From Zanthoxylum bungeanum (Eukaryota > Streptophyta > Magnoliopsida > Sapindales > Rutaceae): a stretch of DNA of 64,000 bases. The DNA is taken from NCBI GenBank assembly GCA_019454045.1, contig SKCR01033662.1, forward strand, positions 124,001 to 188,000. Direction: 5' to 3'. Positions 11,102 through 22,578 of the stretch are shown piece by piece; positions within the stretch are counted from its first letter, which is position 1; every line of letters begins with the position of its first letter. A program made the translations under genes and the position numbers. Below the pieces are notes generated by a model. That model was given only the letters and a program-made list of their open reading frames with translations. It was not told the origin of the DNA and searched no databases.

Positions 11102-12395
11102 TTTTCTTTTGAGATGTAGAATTTCAGCTAATCAGATACTGTTTTCTAAACTCTTCTTCTACTTTTTAAGACATTGGGGACAATGTCTCATTTAGGTTTG
11201 GGGGAGGGGAATAGTTAATTTGTATCTTGTTTTTATTATTTTTAGTCAAAAAAATTGAAAAACTTTACAAAAAATCAAAAAAATATTTTGTGTTTTTGTG
11301 TTTTTAATTTGATTAATCAGGTGAAATTGATGTGAGATAGCTGTGTAAGGAATTTCCACTCATGAGATGTATCTCAAACTATTTCGTAACAAGTTAATTT
11401 TTGTTTATTTCCTTTTGAATTATTTTATTTGTGAATTCTTGATAAAACTGACTAAAATTGATCTTCATATGCTCAGTTGACAGATATTATCAACATGCAT
11501 GGTAACATACAACCATGAGATGTTTTTGAAAAGTTTGTAATATTCAGTGCTCTAATTTAATTGGAGGAAGCATCTAAAAAGCAATGAAAAAAAGAAAAAA
11601 AATGTAAAAAAAAAACTTCTGAGATCCGAGTCATTAAGTCCGTATGAGTGTTTTAACATCTAGTGCCCTAAAGCCAACTGGCTTGGGAGTCACTGGCCCA
11701 AAGCTTGCTATATGGATCAAAGATGTTATAAAAATAAAAGAAACATATGAAATTCGAGTAATTAAGTCCGGAGGGGTGTCTTAACACCTAGTGCCCTAAA
11801 GCCAACTGGTTTGGGAGTCACTGGCCCAAAGCTTGTTACATGGATTTAAGATGTTGCTTTCTTTATTTTATGAAAAAAAAATAGAAAAACAAAAAAACAA
11901 AAACAAAATTCATTGCTTAAAAATGTGTGAATTCTGATATAACTTTAGGATAAAAATATTACTCTATTTTCAACTACGCTTGTGACTATTGTGGGCACAA
12001 TGACTTGATTAATATCTTGTTCGCTGTGTGTATGAATAATGGTAAAAATAATCGGAGAATTTACTTATTCGGTAATTTAGAAAGAAACAAAATCATTATT
12101 ACCTTGGATAAGAAGTTTCACATGTTTAGTCACTAACTTCTTTATTCCATTTTCTCTTGTATTTTTGCTTTTGTGTGCATTAGTTTTACTATCCTTTTAC
12201 TTTTATAAGACGTTTGTGGGTATCGACGATGTAAACCCTCACGAGACTACAACTTGTCCACTAGGGACACATAGAGGTTTAAAGGCTTGTTGCATATTCT
12301 AAATGCAATCGTAATCCCTACGAAAGTGACTTAGTTTAATTTTAATTGTTTCTTATATTTTATTTTATTGTTTTGCTCGAGGACTAGCAAAATGT
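11102..12395 (+). other. Non-coding 3' internal region of the gypsy/LOG element
   Basis: This stretch lies between the LOG stop and the polypurine tract and is co-linear with the inverted copy at 53097-54281. Shared landmarks are GACATTGGGGACAATGTCT followed by a G-rich run near 11190, a stretch with GTGCCCTAAAGCCAACTGG, and a late segment around ACTAGGGACAC. The gap-like length between coding part and LTR fits plant Tat/Athila-type elements. No conserved ORF is visible. Confidence 0.7.
11629..11854 (+). repeat. Approx. 119-bp tandem duplication in the gypsy/LOG 3' region
   Basis: Two adjacent copies each contain ATTAAGTCCG, then TAGTGCCCTAAAGCCAACTG, then GGGAGTCACTGGCCC. The inverted copy of this region at 53640-53760 has it only once, so the duplication is specific to this element. 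Confidence 0.75.
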
Positions 12396-12409
12396 TAGGT
12401 TTGGGGGTG
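12396..12409 (+). other. Polypurine tract of the gypsy/LOG element
   Basis: TTAGGTTTGGGGGTG directly precedes the LTR start TGATGAGCGG. The same arrangement, inverted, is found at 53082-53096 in the complete element. Confidence 0.85.
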
Positions 12410-12830
12410 TGATGAGCGGAAAATATATCAATATTTACCGCCCCTTTTACCTAATATTTTGTTTAGGTTCTCGGGTTTGATGAACGTTTTGATGTGTTTT
12501 GATGTGTTTTGTAGATAAATAAAGTATCATGACTTAATGGAATCAACTCGGGGCTAAAACGATGAAATCCGGAGCAAAGAATGGCGAAAACGGAAATTTA
12601 CTATACGCGTCACGAAGTGCAGTCCTAAATTCTAATTTTGCGCAAGTTTGGTATTTTGGCCATAAAGTTTTCATTCGATATCCGATTGAGCTGATTCATG
12701 TTCCAAATTAAAGAAGACACAAAGATCTAGAAGACTTCATTGATTACATTGTCTTATTTACTTTCGTAAGATTGTTCTTTGGTAACCATCAACACAAAAA
12801 TATAATCTTAACCCAATTTCCTAAGCTTTC
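12410..12830 (+). repeat. 3' LTR start of a gypsy/LOG element, truncated
   Basis: It begins TGATGAGCGG and is alignable by eye with the LTR at 30476 through ACCTAATATTTTGT and GTAGATAAATAAAGT. Beyond about 12570 the match fades, and the typical LTR end (GTTTACGCCGGTCA) is not found nearby, so the LTR is cut short or very diverged. The right end is approximate. Confidence 0.65.
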
Positions 12831-13290
12831 AGAGTTCTAAAGGAAGAAGTCTGATAGTCAGAGTTCTGTCGTTACGAGTTCGTATGGTTGATCCACTCAT
12901 AAACTTCAGAGGTTCTGAAGAAGACTGCTTGGTACGGTCTTAGAGAGTTCTTCGAGTTATTACAGTTTAGAGGTATATGAGTCGGTGAAGTTGTCACCAT
13001 AAGTCCTACACCATCGCTGTAAGGTTTCTCTATTATAGTGGATTGTGGTGGTAGTCTATACCCGTAATGGTTTTTTTACTCACACGAGTTTTTCCTTCCG
13101 TCAATAAAATTTCTCGTGTGATTCTCCTTATTGCCTTGATATTTTCTTTATTTTATATCTGCTTAGAATTAATAATACTTGTTGATTCAAACTATAATTG
13201 CTCTACCTTTTACTTGTCTTAGATAGAATATTATTCCGCATAGAATCAAAACCTTATGACAAAATTGAATTTTCAAAATGGTTTTAGAAT
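12831..13290. repeat. Possible copia LTR remnant
   Basis: The stretch has the feel of a plant copia LTR tail: GGTTTCTCTATTATAGTGGA, then a GGTGGTAG stretch, then ACTCACACGAGTTTTTCC. No second copy is present in the window and no ends could be set, so this is a weak call based on recalled LTR style only. Confidence 0.3.
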
Positions 13291-13809
13291 AAGAATTTCA
13301 TATACATAGTAAATATTCTCCCTATAGAAGCTGAACCTGTGTTGACAAATGATAATAGGGTTAATCTAATGACACATATTCACTTCATCTAACAATTGTA
13401 TTTAATTTTTATTAATGAACAAATTGGTTTTTATACATGTGGGTCGGTTTCTCCACATATGCGTTTGGTCATTCTCATATTTCAAAAAAATATATATATA
13501 TTATAGAGAATCTGAATAAATGGGAGAAAATAATCATGATTATTCACCTCTACAAAATAGTAATTCTCCATGAAAATTAGCATACAAGCTCAGCCTTATA
13601 AGATTCATTATAATAGGTACATCTTTGAAGTTTTAAGCTTCGTCATCGTTTCATATTGTAGGTCAATGGATTCACTTGTCTGCCTGTTCGAATGCTGATT
13701 TTAAGTAAAATTGTTTTGGCCCAAAACTGAAGATATTTGTACTTGAAATTTTTTTGCGTGTGTGTATATATATGTAGTGAGATAAGTGAAGAAAAATAAC
13801 TCTATAATG
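13291..13809. other. AT-rich spacer, nothing recognised
   Basis: No open frame, repeat or RNA gene was recognised between the LTR-like remnant and the hAT element. Confidence 0.4.
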
Positions 13810-13817
13810 ATTCTAAC

Positions 13818-14676
13818 TAGGGTGATAATTAGGATCAGGATCTGTATATCCAATTCGATTCGATTCGACGCGAATTAAAAGGATAAGGATTTGAAAAAAT
13901 TGATTCGTTTAATGAAAAGATGAATTTGATTCAATTCACTAAATAAAAGGATATGATAAGAATTAAATTCATTGATTCAATTAATTCGTTTAGAATCCGT
14001 TTATTAAAGATTGAATAAAGATCAATCCGATTAAGATTTATTTATCATTCGTTTAATTAAAATATTATTTAACCATAATATTTAATAAACTTTTTGAAAT
14101 TATAAGGTTTAGCATGTAATTTTTTACATATTATTATAAATAGATATATTATATAATCTAAAAAATATACTGTTATTTAGGTATATTAAATATCAAAAAT
14201 TATATTAGTTGTTTACTACTATTTAAATTTTTCATAAGATTAATTTATTAAAGAAATTTATTATTAAAAAGTAATTTATTTAAATTATTCATAAGATTAA
14301 TTTATTATTTTTTTAATATATTATATAATTAAAAAAGTGATGATGTTTTTTTATTATTTTATTTAATTGATTTTTATTTATAAATTATAATTATAAACAA
14401 ATCGAATTGAATCGAGTCAATTATTAATTTTGTTTTACAAATCGTATCGAATATTCATTTAATAAACAAAATGTAAACGAATTCATATTCGTTTCACTCC
14501 ATGTATTATATGGATGAAATGAAATGAAGCGAATCGAATATTTGGTTAACGAAGCGAATTCCAATTCTGATATTATGATTCGAATAATAAACGAATTGAA
14601 TTCAAATCCATATAAATTTGGTCTGATTCATTTAGGATTTGATTCCAATTCTATCGGCGAATTCGAATTGACCCTA
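13818..14676. mobile_element. hAT-type non-autonomous element, 859 bp, 8-bp TSD ATTCTAAC
   Basis: It is flanked by identical 8-bp copies of ATTCTAAC at 13810-13817 and 14677-14684. It starts TAGGGTGATAATT and ends AATTGACCCTA, giving short imperfect inverted ends (TAGGGT). The body is very AT-rich and repeats GAATTCGAAT/GATTCGATTCG-like phrases. It has no transposase ORF. The 8-bp duplication puts it in the hAT superfamily. Confidence 0.85.
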
Positions 14677-14684
14677 ATTCTAAC

Positions 14685-14959
14685 TTGATTTTTGCCTTGC
14701 ATTTGGAATTTACCATCTGGTTTTGATCCAAAAGTGGGATGTATTTACAAGTGCTATTAGCCTTTGCATGAAAACTATGAAACTATTTTTTTTTAATGAA
14801 TTTTGTTGATTATGGGTTTGCAAATTTACTATCACTTGTGTTACAATTTACAAGCCTTAATTACACAAATTGATGTTGGTTTTATAGTTTATTATATTAT
14901 TGTCATGTCATTTACATCTTCCTTTATATTTCTCATATTTACTCTTACCTCAATGTTCT
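14685..14959. other. AT-rich sequence before the RNase H-like pseudogene
   Basis: No coding similarity was recognised. A pyrimidine-rich stretch ending CTCTCAG near 14965 resembles a 3' splice site and could mean that an intron preceded the coding fragment that follows. Confidence 0.35.
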
Positions 14960-15087
14960 CTCAGATAATCCATTTGGAAGCTTTCTGGTCTTGTTAGGAA
15001 CTGCTGGGAGGGCAAATTATGGGATGTGGGGTTAATGCTTGAGGTAGGAGAGGGAAACAAGGATGAATTGGAACGGGTGGTGGCTAC
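14960..15087 (+). pseudogene. RNase H-like (RVT_3) pseudogene, 5' piece
   Basis: The frame ending NCWEGKLWDVG and NKDELERVVAT is the segment that precedes the RNase H domain in plant non-LTR (LINE-type) polyproteins and their relatives. It runs directly into the GCTAC target site. When the LTR insertion (15088-42919) and one GCTAC copy are skipped, the frame continues into CLSIWTARN at 42925, the expected next block. It is therefore one gene fragment split by a 27.8-kb nested insertion. Confidence 0.7.
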
Positions 15088-17078
15088 TGTTAGGGTTGGT
15101 GCTCGGAGTACCAATTCAGATCGTATTTATGTCTGATTCATAAATATGAGCGATTCAATTTTTCATAATATTACTAATTAAACGGTAGCACCCTTGTCTT
15201 TTATACGCTTATTCGATCTAATTGCGATTGGATATCTGATTACGATTAGATCGAAACTGAATCTGGTTCAGTGATACGTGTATATTAGACAAAGACCCTA
15301 GAATTTATAGTATAGTGCGCAGTTACAATGTAGTTTGTAATTGATATTGGGAAGCGCACTATTAGTTGTATATCCTTAAATAAAGTTCATGGTCAAAATT
15401 TACTAACACGGGTCGGTTAGTAAAATCCGCTGAGACCAGTTATGTCTGTACGGTGTCAAGTTTTAGTATAAATGAGTTTAGAGTGTCGAACCCACAGGGA
15501 TTGCGTTAACTCACACTAAATACTATAATTGATAATCCCAACTTTATTTATAAAACAAATAATAAAGATTTTAATAAATAAAAAAATATAAAAATACTTA
15601 GATATGAGGAACTAATACGATAGAGATTCCAAATCCTGATTTCACCTAGCCGTCGCCTATGTATTTGTCATGCCAATTAATCATTGTTCAGTTATATTGT
15701 TTATAAGTCAAGATTCCGAAAATATTTACTCCCTCTCTTGAGTGCCGAGTGAAAATATCATCAACTATAGACTTCAACATCTCTATAAAAATCTAATAGT
15801 TAACAACTCATTACGCTTTGTGATTCTATGTTAACGACTTCAAAGGAACTACAGATTCTCTCGAACTCTATAAAATCCTAGGTCATATTCTCTAGATCCA
15901 TTCAAAACCCCCTCTCGAGTGATAGATTTCAAACATATAGCATCATATTTGTGGCCAGCAAACACAAAGCATTAAACTCGAAAGAATATAAATAACTCAA
16001 TAAAATTTCATAACAAACGCGACAATTAAAATAAAGGTTCAAGCATCAGTTACATCATTCTCCAGAATTAAGGAGTTAGTTCATGACTAAAGATAAAAAC
16101 AATGATAAACAAATCATGAATCTAATGGAAATCATTAGAGTTCTAAGAAAGAAACAATAAGATAAAACCCGAATTGAATCTCTCCATCTTCGGACGTCAC
16201 CGCCTTTATCTCCTATGGTTTCTCTTCAATCCTCCTCCTTGGATCTCTCTAAAAAAATGTATTTTAGTGTTTTGTGTTGTGTATTAGCCTCCCCTTGAGT
16301 TGTGGGCGAACTAATGTATTTATAATAGAGTCTAGTGGCCATTGGACATGTAAAAAACCCTAAAAATTAATATTATGGAACGCGCCTGATACGTATGTCC
16401 CGCAGCGCCGCGGTGCCTGGGTTTGGGCACCGCGGCGCCAAAGCCTTTACCTTTTGTATGTGGTGCGTATCTTCCGAGGGCGCTGCGGTGCCTGGTCATG
16501 GCGCTGTGGCGCCCTATTCTCGGTTTTTTGGCTGGGAGAATTAATCTTGCAGGCTCCGCGGCGCTAGTATTTGGCGCTGCGGCGCCAGTGAATGTTTTCC
16601 TTCACTAGTGCTGCATTTTGCTTCCGATGCTCTCGTGCATGTCCGATGCATCTGTATGGTCCCAAAACACGTGCAAATGTCCCAAGATTCATCTATTAAT
16701 TCTTCATACAAATAAGACATAAAATAAACTATAAATGACATTAAATGACTCGAAACATAACAAAATAATAAGCTAAGAATGCCATAATAAGTGGGTATAA
16801 ACCGCACTTATCAATATCGTATATCGTGACTTGGTCCGATGGTTTATCCCAGTGAGCCATGAGTCTCGGGCGAATCGTATAGACATGTAGGTGTTTATTT
16901 GATAAGACACTGAACGACTCACTGAAGGTTTCCTAATAGATGGTACAGTAACATCAATATGAACCTTCTCGAGTTGAGCGAGCATAGTGGTCCTTCGACT
17001 TGAGATACCAATGTGAATATATGAGCTATCCTCCACACTTTGATGGCAGTCACGTCAACGATCTAGTCATGATCAGAC
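15088..17078 (+). repeat. Family-B solo LTR, left part
   Basis: It starts TGTTAGGGTTGGTGCTCGG after a GCTAC target copy at 15083-15087. The matching right part (41034-42919) ends CCAACA before GCTAC at 42920-42924. The two parts together give about 2.5 kb once the inserts are removed, similar to the family-A LTR at 1923-4520. No family-B internal sequence lies between them, so it is a solo LTR broken by later insertions at 15454 and 17079. Confidence 0.88.
15454..16813 (-). repeat. Gypsy-type solo LTR, about 1.36 kb, with GC-rich hairpins
   Basis: Read on the minus strand it starts TGATAAGTGCGG and ends CTAAAACTTGACA. The phrase CCCTGTGGGTTCGACA near its end is typical of plant Tat/Athila-type LTR ends. 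The left part of the family-B LTR breaks off before it and resumes after it, so it is an insertion. I found no matching 5-bp duplication. A TATA-like TATTATAAATA (minus strand) lies near 16318. Just upstream (16400-16600) are several short palindromes such as GCGCCGCGG in otherwise AT-rich DNA. Confidence 0.72.
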
Positions 17079-18980
17079 TGTTGGACAATTATGACCCATA
17101 ACATCACTATTTTGTAAAGGACATGGTGTTCTTGTACAAAATTAACTATGTGACAAATGAAATTGCTCTTTTATCAGTTGTAATTGGATTGCTCGGATAT
17201 ATAAATGATAAAAGTCCTTATGATTAGTTCTGGATTAATAAGATATGAGACAATATTAATCCACGAACGGTTTAATCATTAAATATCCCTAATCATAGTA
17301 TTATCGATACTGGACATCGATAATGCAGAATAGACTAGTATTGCACTTGTGCGAGTTATGGAAGCTTAACGGCATAGTTCTCATATATTTAAGTATTGGA
17401 TACTTATGCAAGTGCGATAGGAGGTTCTGTTTACCGATGGTACAGGAACAGCTTCGCTCTGGATAGACCCCTCGGAATCCCATTGGTATTATGAGTATGT
17501 GTCTATGGAAATCCGAATCAGGGTAGGTGTATTTGGTCTTAACCTGAGACTTGCATCACTAATACTTGCGACAATCAATACACTTTGGTTTTGGTCGTCC
17601 GGAGCTTTAACAGGTTCTGTGTACGCCTCTTCTAGGTATACTGAGAATCGTAGTGTATTGGGTGTGATGTCAAGATGGAAGTATCACTTCAGTCATATGG
17701 AGATGGTGATCACGTAGGATATGGAACTGATACTCTTAAGTACTGCAGTCATCGGGATAATATGACTAGGTCATGATTATCCTATTATAGAGACTAGTTA
17801 CCAGTGATCTGATATATACTTCGTACGGGGCAGACATAATTCTTGCCCCAGGCCTAGCATGTGACATCAGGTACTGGATCGTAATGCGTAATACACTGTA
17901 TACTACGCCTGATAAAGATTACATATTCTTCGTTGAATATTTCAGGAGAATTGGGTAGGCACGGTGCTTTGCTAGAAGCCAACCATGTCTTGTAAATCGG
18001 TAAGAATGTGGTACAGGGTACGCACGTATTGGATAGTTCGATGACCGTATTTACTGCTAACATATCCAGGGATCTCTTGGGTCGCTTCCCAAAGATTCAC
18101 CGATAACATTTGACTCGAACAGAATTAATCTGGGATTAATTATGAGAGAGAGAAAATTAATCTGGGATTAATTACGACAAGAATTTATCTGGGATAAAAT
18201 TCGATTAAAAGAGAGAACGATAAATTTGGAATTAATCGATTAAATAATATATATTGGATATATTAATTGAAATTAGATTTTTATGCGTAATTAAAATTGG
18301 ATTTTAATTCGGGCGAACGAATTAATTTAGAATTAATTCGCAAGCGACTTTCGTAATAATTATGCTAGGCATTATTATTTAATTAAATTATATTTAATTA
18401 GGTCGCAACGGCAAATTCATTTAATTCGTAATTAAACGAACCCGAGCCCGATCGAAGTTGCGTGTTGGTTGTTCGACTTAAATTTAGAATTTAAAAGTGG
18501 TGGGACCCACTTCACTTACATCAATAAGTTTGACTAGTGATAGAAGTTGTTAAAGGTTGAGTGAAAAGCTTGGATTGCTTGTTTTGTACACTAACCAAAA
18601 CCAACACACTTTGTATTTTATTTTGAATGACTTATACCAACTTTGATTTTTTGGAATTGGTAATTGATTTTAGAAATCAAAAAGGAAAACAAAAACAACT
18701 CTTTCTCTCTCCTTACCTCCATTGCCGAACATGAAGCTCCTTGGAGGAGAAAATTTTCTTTCATTTTCTTGTTCTTGCTAGCACATAAGGAGTTGAATAA
18801 GGTGATATGGAAACTCACGCAAGTGTTGGAAACACTCAAGAAAGCTTGAAGCTTCCATCTACATCCATGGAAATTTTCAAAATTCAAAGCCGATCAGTGT
18901 GAGTATTCTGCAACTCCCTTTGATTTATTCACACACAAATCACTCTTAGAGATCCTTGGCATGTTCTACGAACATTAACA
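17079..18980 (+). repeat. Family-C copia LTR C1 (5' LTR of element 1)
   Basis: It starts TGTTGGACAATTATGACC after CAGAC (17074-17078) and ends CATTAACA. A perfect initiator tRNA-Met primer site follows one base later, so it is a 5' LTR. Its closest relative in the window is C5 (38671-41033), not C2-C4. C1 is 1902 bp, and C5 without its MITE and duplicated target is 1904 bp. Confidence 0.9.
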
Positions 18981-18981
18981 A

Positions 18982-18994
18982 TGGTATCAGAGCC
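18982..18994 (+). other. Primer-binding site, tRNA-iMet type
   Basis: TGGTATCAGAGCC, complementary to the 3' end of plant initiator tRNA-Met, one base after the end of LTR C1. Confidence 0.95.
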
Positions 18995-21590
18995 ATCATA
19001 AGTTTGATTTGAAAATCTAGGGTTTATGGACTTTAATTTGGGTTTTTTGTGTTTGGAGCATGATTTGCCTAAATTGATTGTTTGGTTGAGTTTGGAAGAT
19101 GATAAATTGGATTTGTGAATCAATGGATTTGAGAAAAATTGATTGGATAAAAAATCCCCAAATCCATCCCCTTGGCCGAATTTATCTTGGTGTGTGTTCA
19201 TGGTGATTATTTGTTAATTAGACCATTTGACGTGTTTAAAGCATGAAATAAATATTAGATATTGATTTAATTAGATTGAAATCAAATTGATTGCTATTTT
19301 GTGCCATATTGCCGTGAACAATTGAAGCATGTATAGATTGATTTTGCTTCAATTTATGTTGGACATGAATTGGAAATAATGAGCATGATTAATTGATTTA
19401 ATTAATATTTTAGAAACATTAGATTAGTTGATTAATTATGTTAATTGCACTTTAATTAAATTAATATGTAATTTGGAATAATGTGTTAATTTAATTTATT
19501 GTAATTGGGCTAAATGGGTTTGGTTGTGCCAAGTTTGGTTTTGGACAATTGAGTTGGATCCAATTGGGCCTAAAACCATTTCCATAAAGTCCAAATATGA
19601 CAATTGGGCCTTTAAATAATTTAATTGGGCCTTTGAGACCCATTAAGATTGGATTTAGAATCTAAGTCTAAAAGGCACATAAATTAGTGTAATTACTTAA
19701 TTTGGAATTAAATTAGAATTAGTATTGAATACAAATTAAATTGGATTTAAAGTTGTAGTTCGATATAATTCAAGAATACGTACTTTGAGTATTTATTCTT
19801 AAACGAGTTGGACTCGCGCAAATCAAATCGTTGTTTGAACATTGGATGGTCATTAATTCAAAGATTAATTAATTGGATTAGATTGATTGAATAACATGAT
19901 TTGTGTGAATACATTGATGTATTGTATGAATAATGTATATAAGATGGATATTTGAAGGGTGATGGCAATTTTGGAAATTGTTGTAATAAATTTAGAATTT
20001 ATTAAATTGGACATGTGTGTCCAGCCTATTATCTCTATTCTTTTTTTATTTCTCTTCTCACTAATTCCCCTCAATGTAAATGAGGTTTCTTTAGAAGTAT
20101 TATGTAATTGGGTAGAAGTATGAATAGTGCTAGCGGGAGAGAGGAAAGAGAGAGATTTATTCTAGGAACAAATTTGTTATATATCTATCCGCATATCATT
20201 ATTAATTTTATTTCGCGCTTTATTATACTTTTAGAATGCATGCTTAAGGGTGTATGATGAGACCTAATCAAATATAATAAATTGGTTGCCAATTTACGCG
20301 AAAAACCCTCAATCAAATATTAAGCGTTTTTCCTTCCATTGAGTGGTTCTCTCTCAAGATCCAAGATTGGCATTGGTTTGTTGGCCAAAGTCAAGATCAA
20401 TGTCCATCGCGGATGTGTTTGAACCACGAAAGCTTTGTTCTATATCGCATGTCTTGGGCGGTTGTGACTTGTTGGCCAAAGTCAAGGTCACCTCTAGTTC
20501 ATCAACGTGGATTACGAAGCTTTCCCACTGTCAATGGGTCCCGCTTAACTGGAATCATTAAGTTTGTTGAGCCAAAACCAAGGTTTAGTTGATTCAGAGG
20601 AAAAAAGGTTAGGAAATATATTAGATATATTTACATATATTGGATATATGTTTCGGACTTGGAGGTCCACCTACTGGATCTAGGAATTGGATGGGATCCA
20701 ATTGATCTTAGAGATCTACCTAGTTAAGTTTCATATAACTTGTTGGCCAAAGTCAAGGTTGTGTGTTATTTAACGGGATCCTAGCCCACTAGGAAACTAG
20801 GTTTCCCGAGTACTCCACAGAGGGTTAGAGGCTCGCCAAAAAATAGTGGGAGAAGAGTATTAAATTTGCAATTTCGTTTAGATACTTGCCAACACGTGCT
20901 CTTTTATTTTATTTATCGTTGTTATAAATATATTAGTTGGACTAATATTTAATATTGCTTTCTTTAAACAGTTGGACTGTATTCAAACAACTTCATTTGT
21001 AGTTGGTTATATAGTTGGACTATAGTAATCATTACATTTGAATGTAACTGATCATTTAATTTGTAGTTGATTATATAGTTGGACTATAGTAATCATTACA
21101 TTTAATTGTACCTGAAATCATTGATTGGATAGTTGGAATTTAGCAATCAATATAACTGGAAAGATTAGCGTAAAATGACATAATCCTAAGTGACAATGTC
21201 TTTAACGGCTCCAATTTTCCAGATTGGGAGATAAATCTCATAATAGTCCTGGAAGCCGAGAAGTTACTCTATGTCATAGAGAAACCTCTCGGGCCTGAGC
21301 GCGGAGTTGAGCAAATAGTAGAGCATGAGCTTTGGAAGACTCATAGTGATGATAATTTTAGTGCTCAATCTGTCATGCTTGCCGTAATGACTCATTAATT
21401 TCGTTGTCAAAACTAAGGATTAGATCTTTATACCATGATGTTGACATTAAAGGATCTTCATAGATCTAACCTTAGATCTTAGAAGTACGAATTGCAAAAA
21501 AGCTCTTTCGATCGCGTATGTCAGAGGGTACATCTGTCGAGCACTAGGTGTTGCAGATGATTGCTGACATCGAACAGTTAGGTTAGCTGG
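18995..21590 (+). other. Leader and decayed gag region of copia element 1
   Basis: No long ORF remains. The phrase TTGTTGGCCAAAGTCAAG recurs at about 20378, 20469 and 20742, and again in element 2 near 28578 and 28671, so it is an old feature of the family's leader. A 64-bp tandem repeat lies at about 20993-21120. The stretch from about 21400 reads as broken copia gag. Confidence 0.65.
20993..21120 (+). repeat. 64-bp tandem repeat, two copies
   Basis: The block with ATATAGTTGGACTATAGTAA occurs twice, at 21009 and 21073, with 64-bp spacing and few differences. Confidence 0.8.
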
Positions 21591-21597
21591 GCATTAC

Positions 21598-22578
21598 CTA
21601 CGAGGCCGAGACTTTCATAGATTTGATCTTACAGTCTCTGCCCGAAAGCTGGGGCGGGTTCATCTTGAACCAAGAGAAAACTCTTGGAGAGTTAATGGCT
21701 ATGCTCAAGGAGGCAGAGCCAAAGCTTCTAAAAGGCAAGAAGCGCAAGGCGCATCTTACTTCGACATCCCAGAAGGCCAAGGCTTGGCCAAAGGCTTCTT
21801 GGGATGTGGAAAAAAGGACAAAGGCAAAATCATCACAGTCTTCTGGGAAGACAAATGACATATCCCAACACGTCTGCCTAAACTGTGGCAAACGGGGTCA
21901 CTGGAAGCGTGACTGACGTATGGACAAGGCAGACATGAAGGAAGTGAAGGCGGGCAAGGCTCTGACTTAAGATATGTTTGTTATAAACATATCCACTGCT
22001 AGTTTTAAAATTGGATTTTGATATTGGGTGTGGTATATACATATGTACTGATGTGCATGATCTGTTGATTAGCAGGAGACTGGCTTCAGATGAGATTGAC
22101 CTGCGAGTCGGAAACGGGACGAGAGTCGCTATTTTAGTTGTGAGAACCTAAGTTTTGGAACTGCCATTTGGGCATGTACTTAAATTAGGAAACTGTTATT
22201 ATGTACCTAGTTTGACTAGAAACATTATCTCTATATCTAGTTAAACCGTTGCGGGTATACCTTTATCTTCCAGAACACTGGGTGTTTTGTTTATAAAGAT
22301 GATATTGAGATATACACATTAGATGTAAATAACAATATTTATATTTCGAATATAAATGAATCTCAAACATATAACATGACAAACAAAAACTCAAACTGAG
22401 TAAATCAGATGAGACTTATTTGTGGCATTATCGTCTGGGACGCATTAACAAGACTCGTATATCCACTCTTTTGAAGAATGGATACTTGGACAGATTTGAT
22501 CCTAATTCAAATGATGTCTACGAATCTTGTTTATTAGGCAAAGAGCCTAAAACGCCTTTCAGCGGTAAAGGGTGAATG
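21598..22578 (+). pseudogene. Ty1/copia gag end, protease and pre-integrase remnant (element 1)
   Basis: The open piece 21623-21913 is a late gag segment rich in Lys with a nucleocapsid knuckle reading CLNCGKRGHWKRD. The codon for the last Cys is now TGA, so the knuckle is cut at its final ligand. Frames with stops follow through the protease region. The pre-integrase part is visible near 22420-22560 as LWHYRLG, then ESCLLGKEPKTPF. The coding sequence then breaks off at 22578 where LTR C2 is inserted. The continuation, starting RATELLTLIH, is found after LTR C4 at 36368. Confidence 0.82.

Noticed and set aside
16423..16608. Short GC-rich ORF in the LTR at 15454-16813
   Set aside because: It comes from the GCGCCGCGG palindromes, with no second copy or domain to support coding.
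15454..16813. 5-bp target duplication for this solo LTR
   Set aside because: Flanks read TACGG and ATATC with the ends chosen, and shifting the ends by a few bases does not help. The insertion is supported only by the broken family-B LTR.
18982..18994. tRNA gene fragments at TGGTATCAGAGCC and at 56877-56893
   Set aside because: Both are retroelement primer-binding sites right after LTR ends. No cloverleaf surrounds them.
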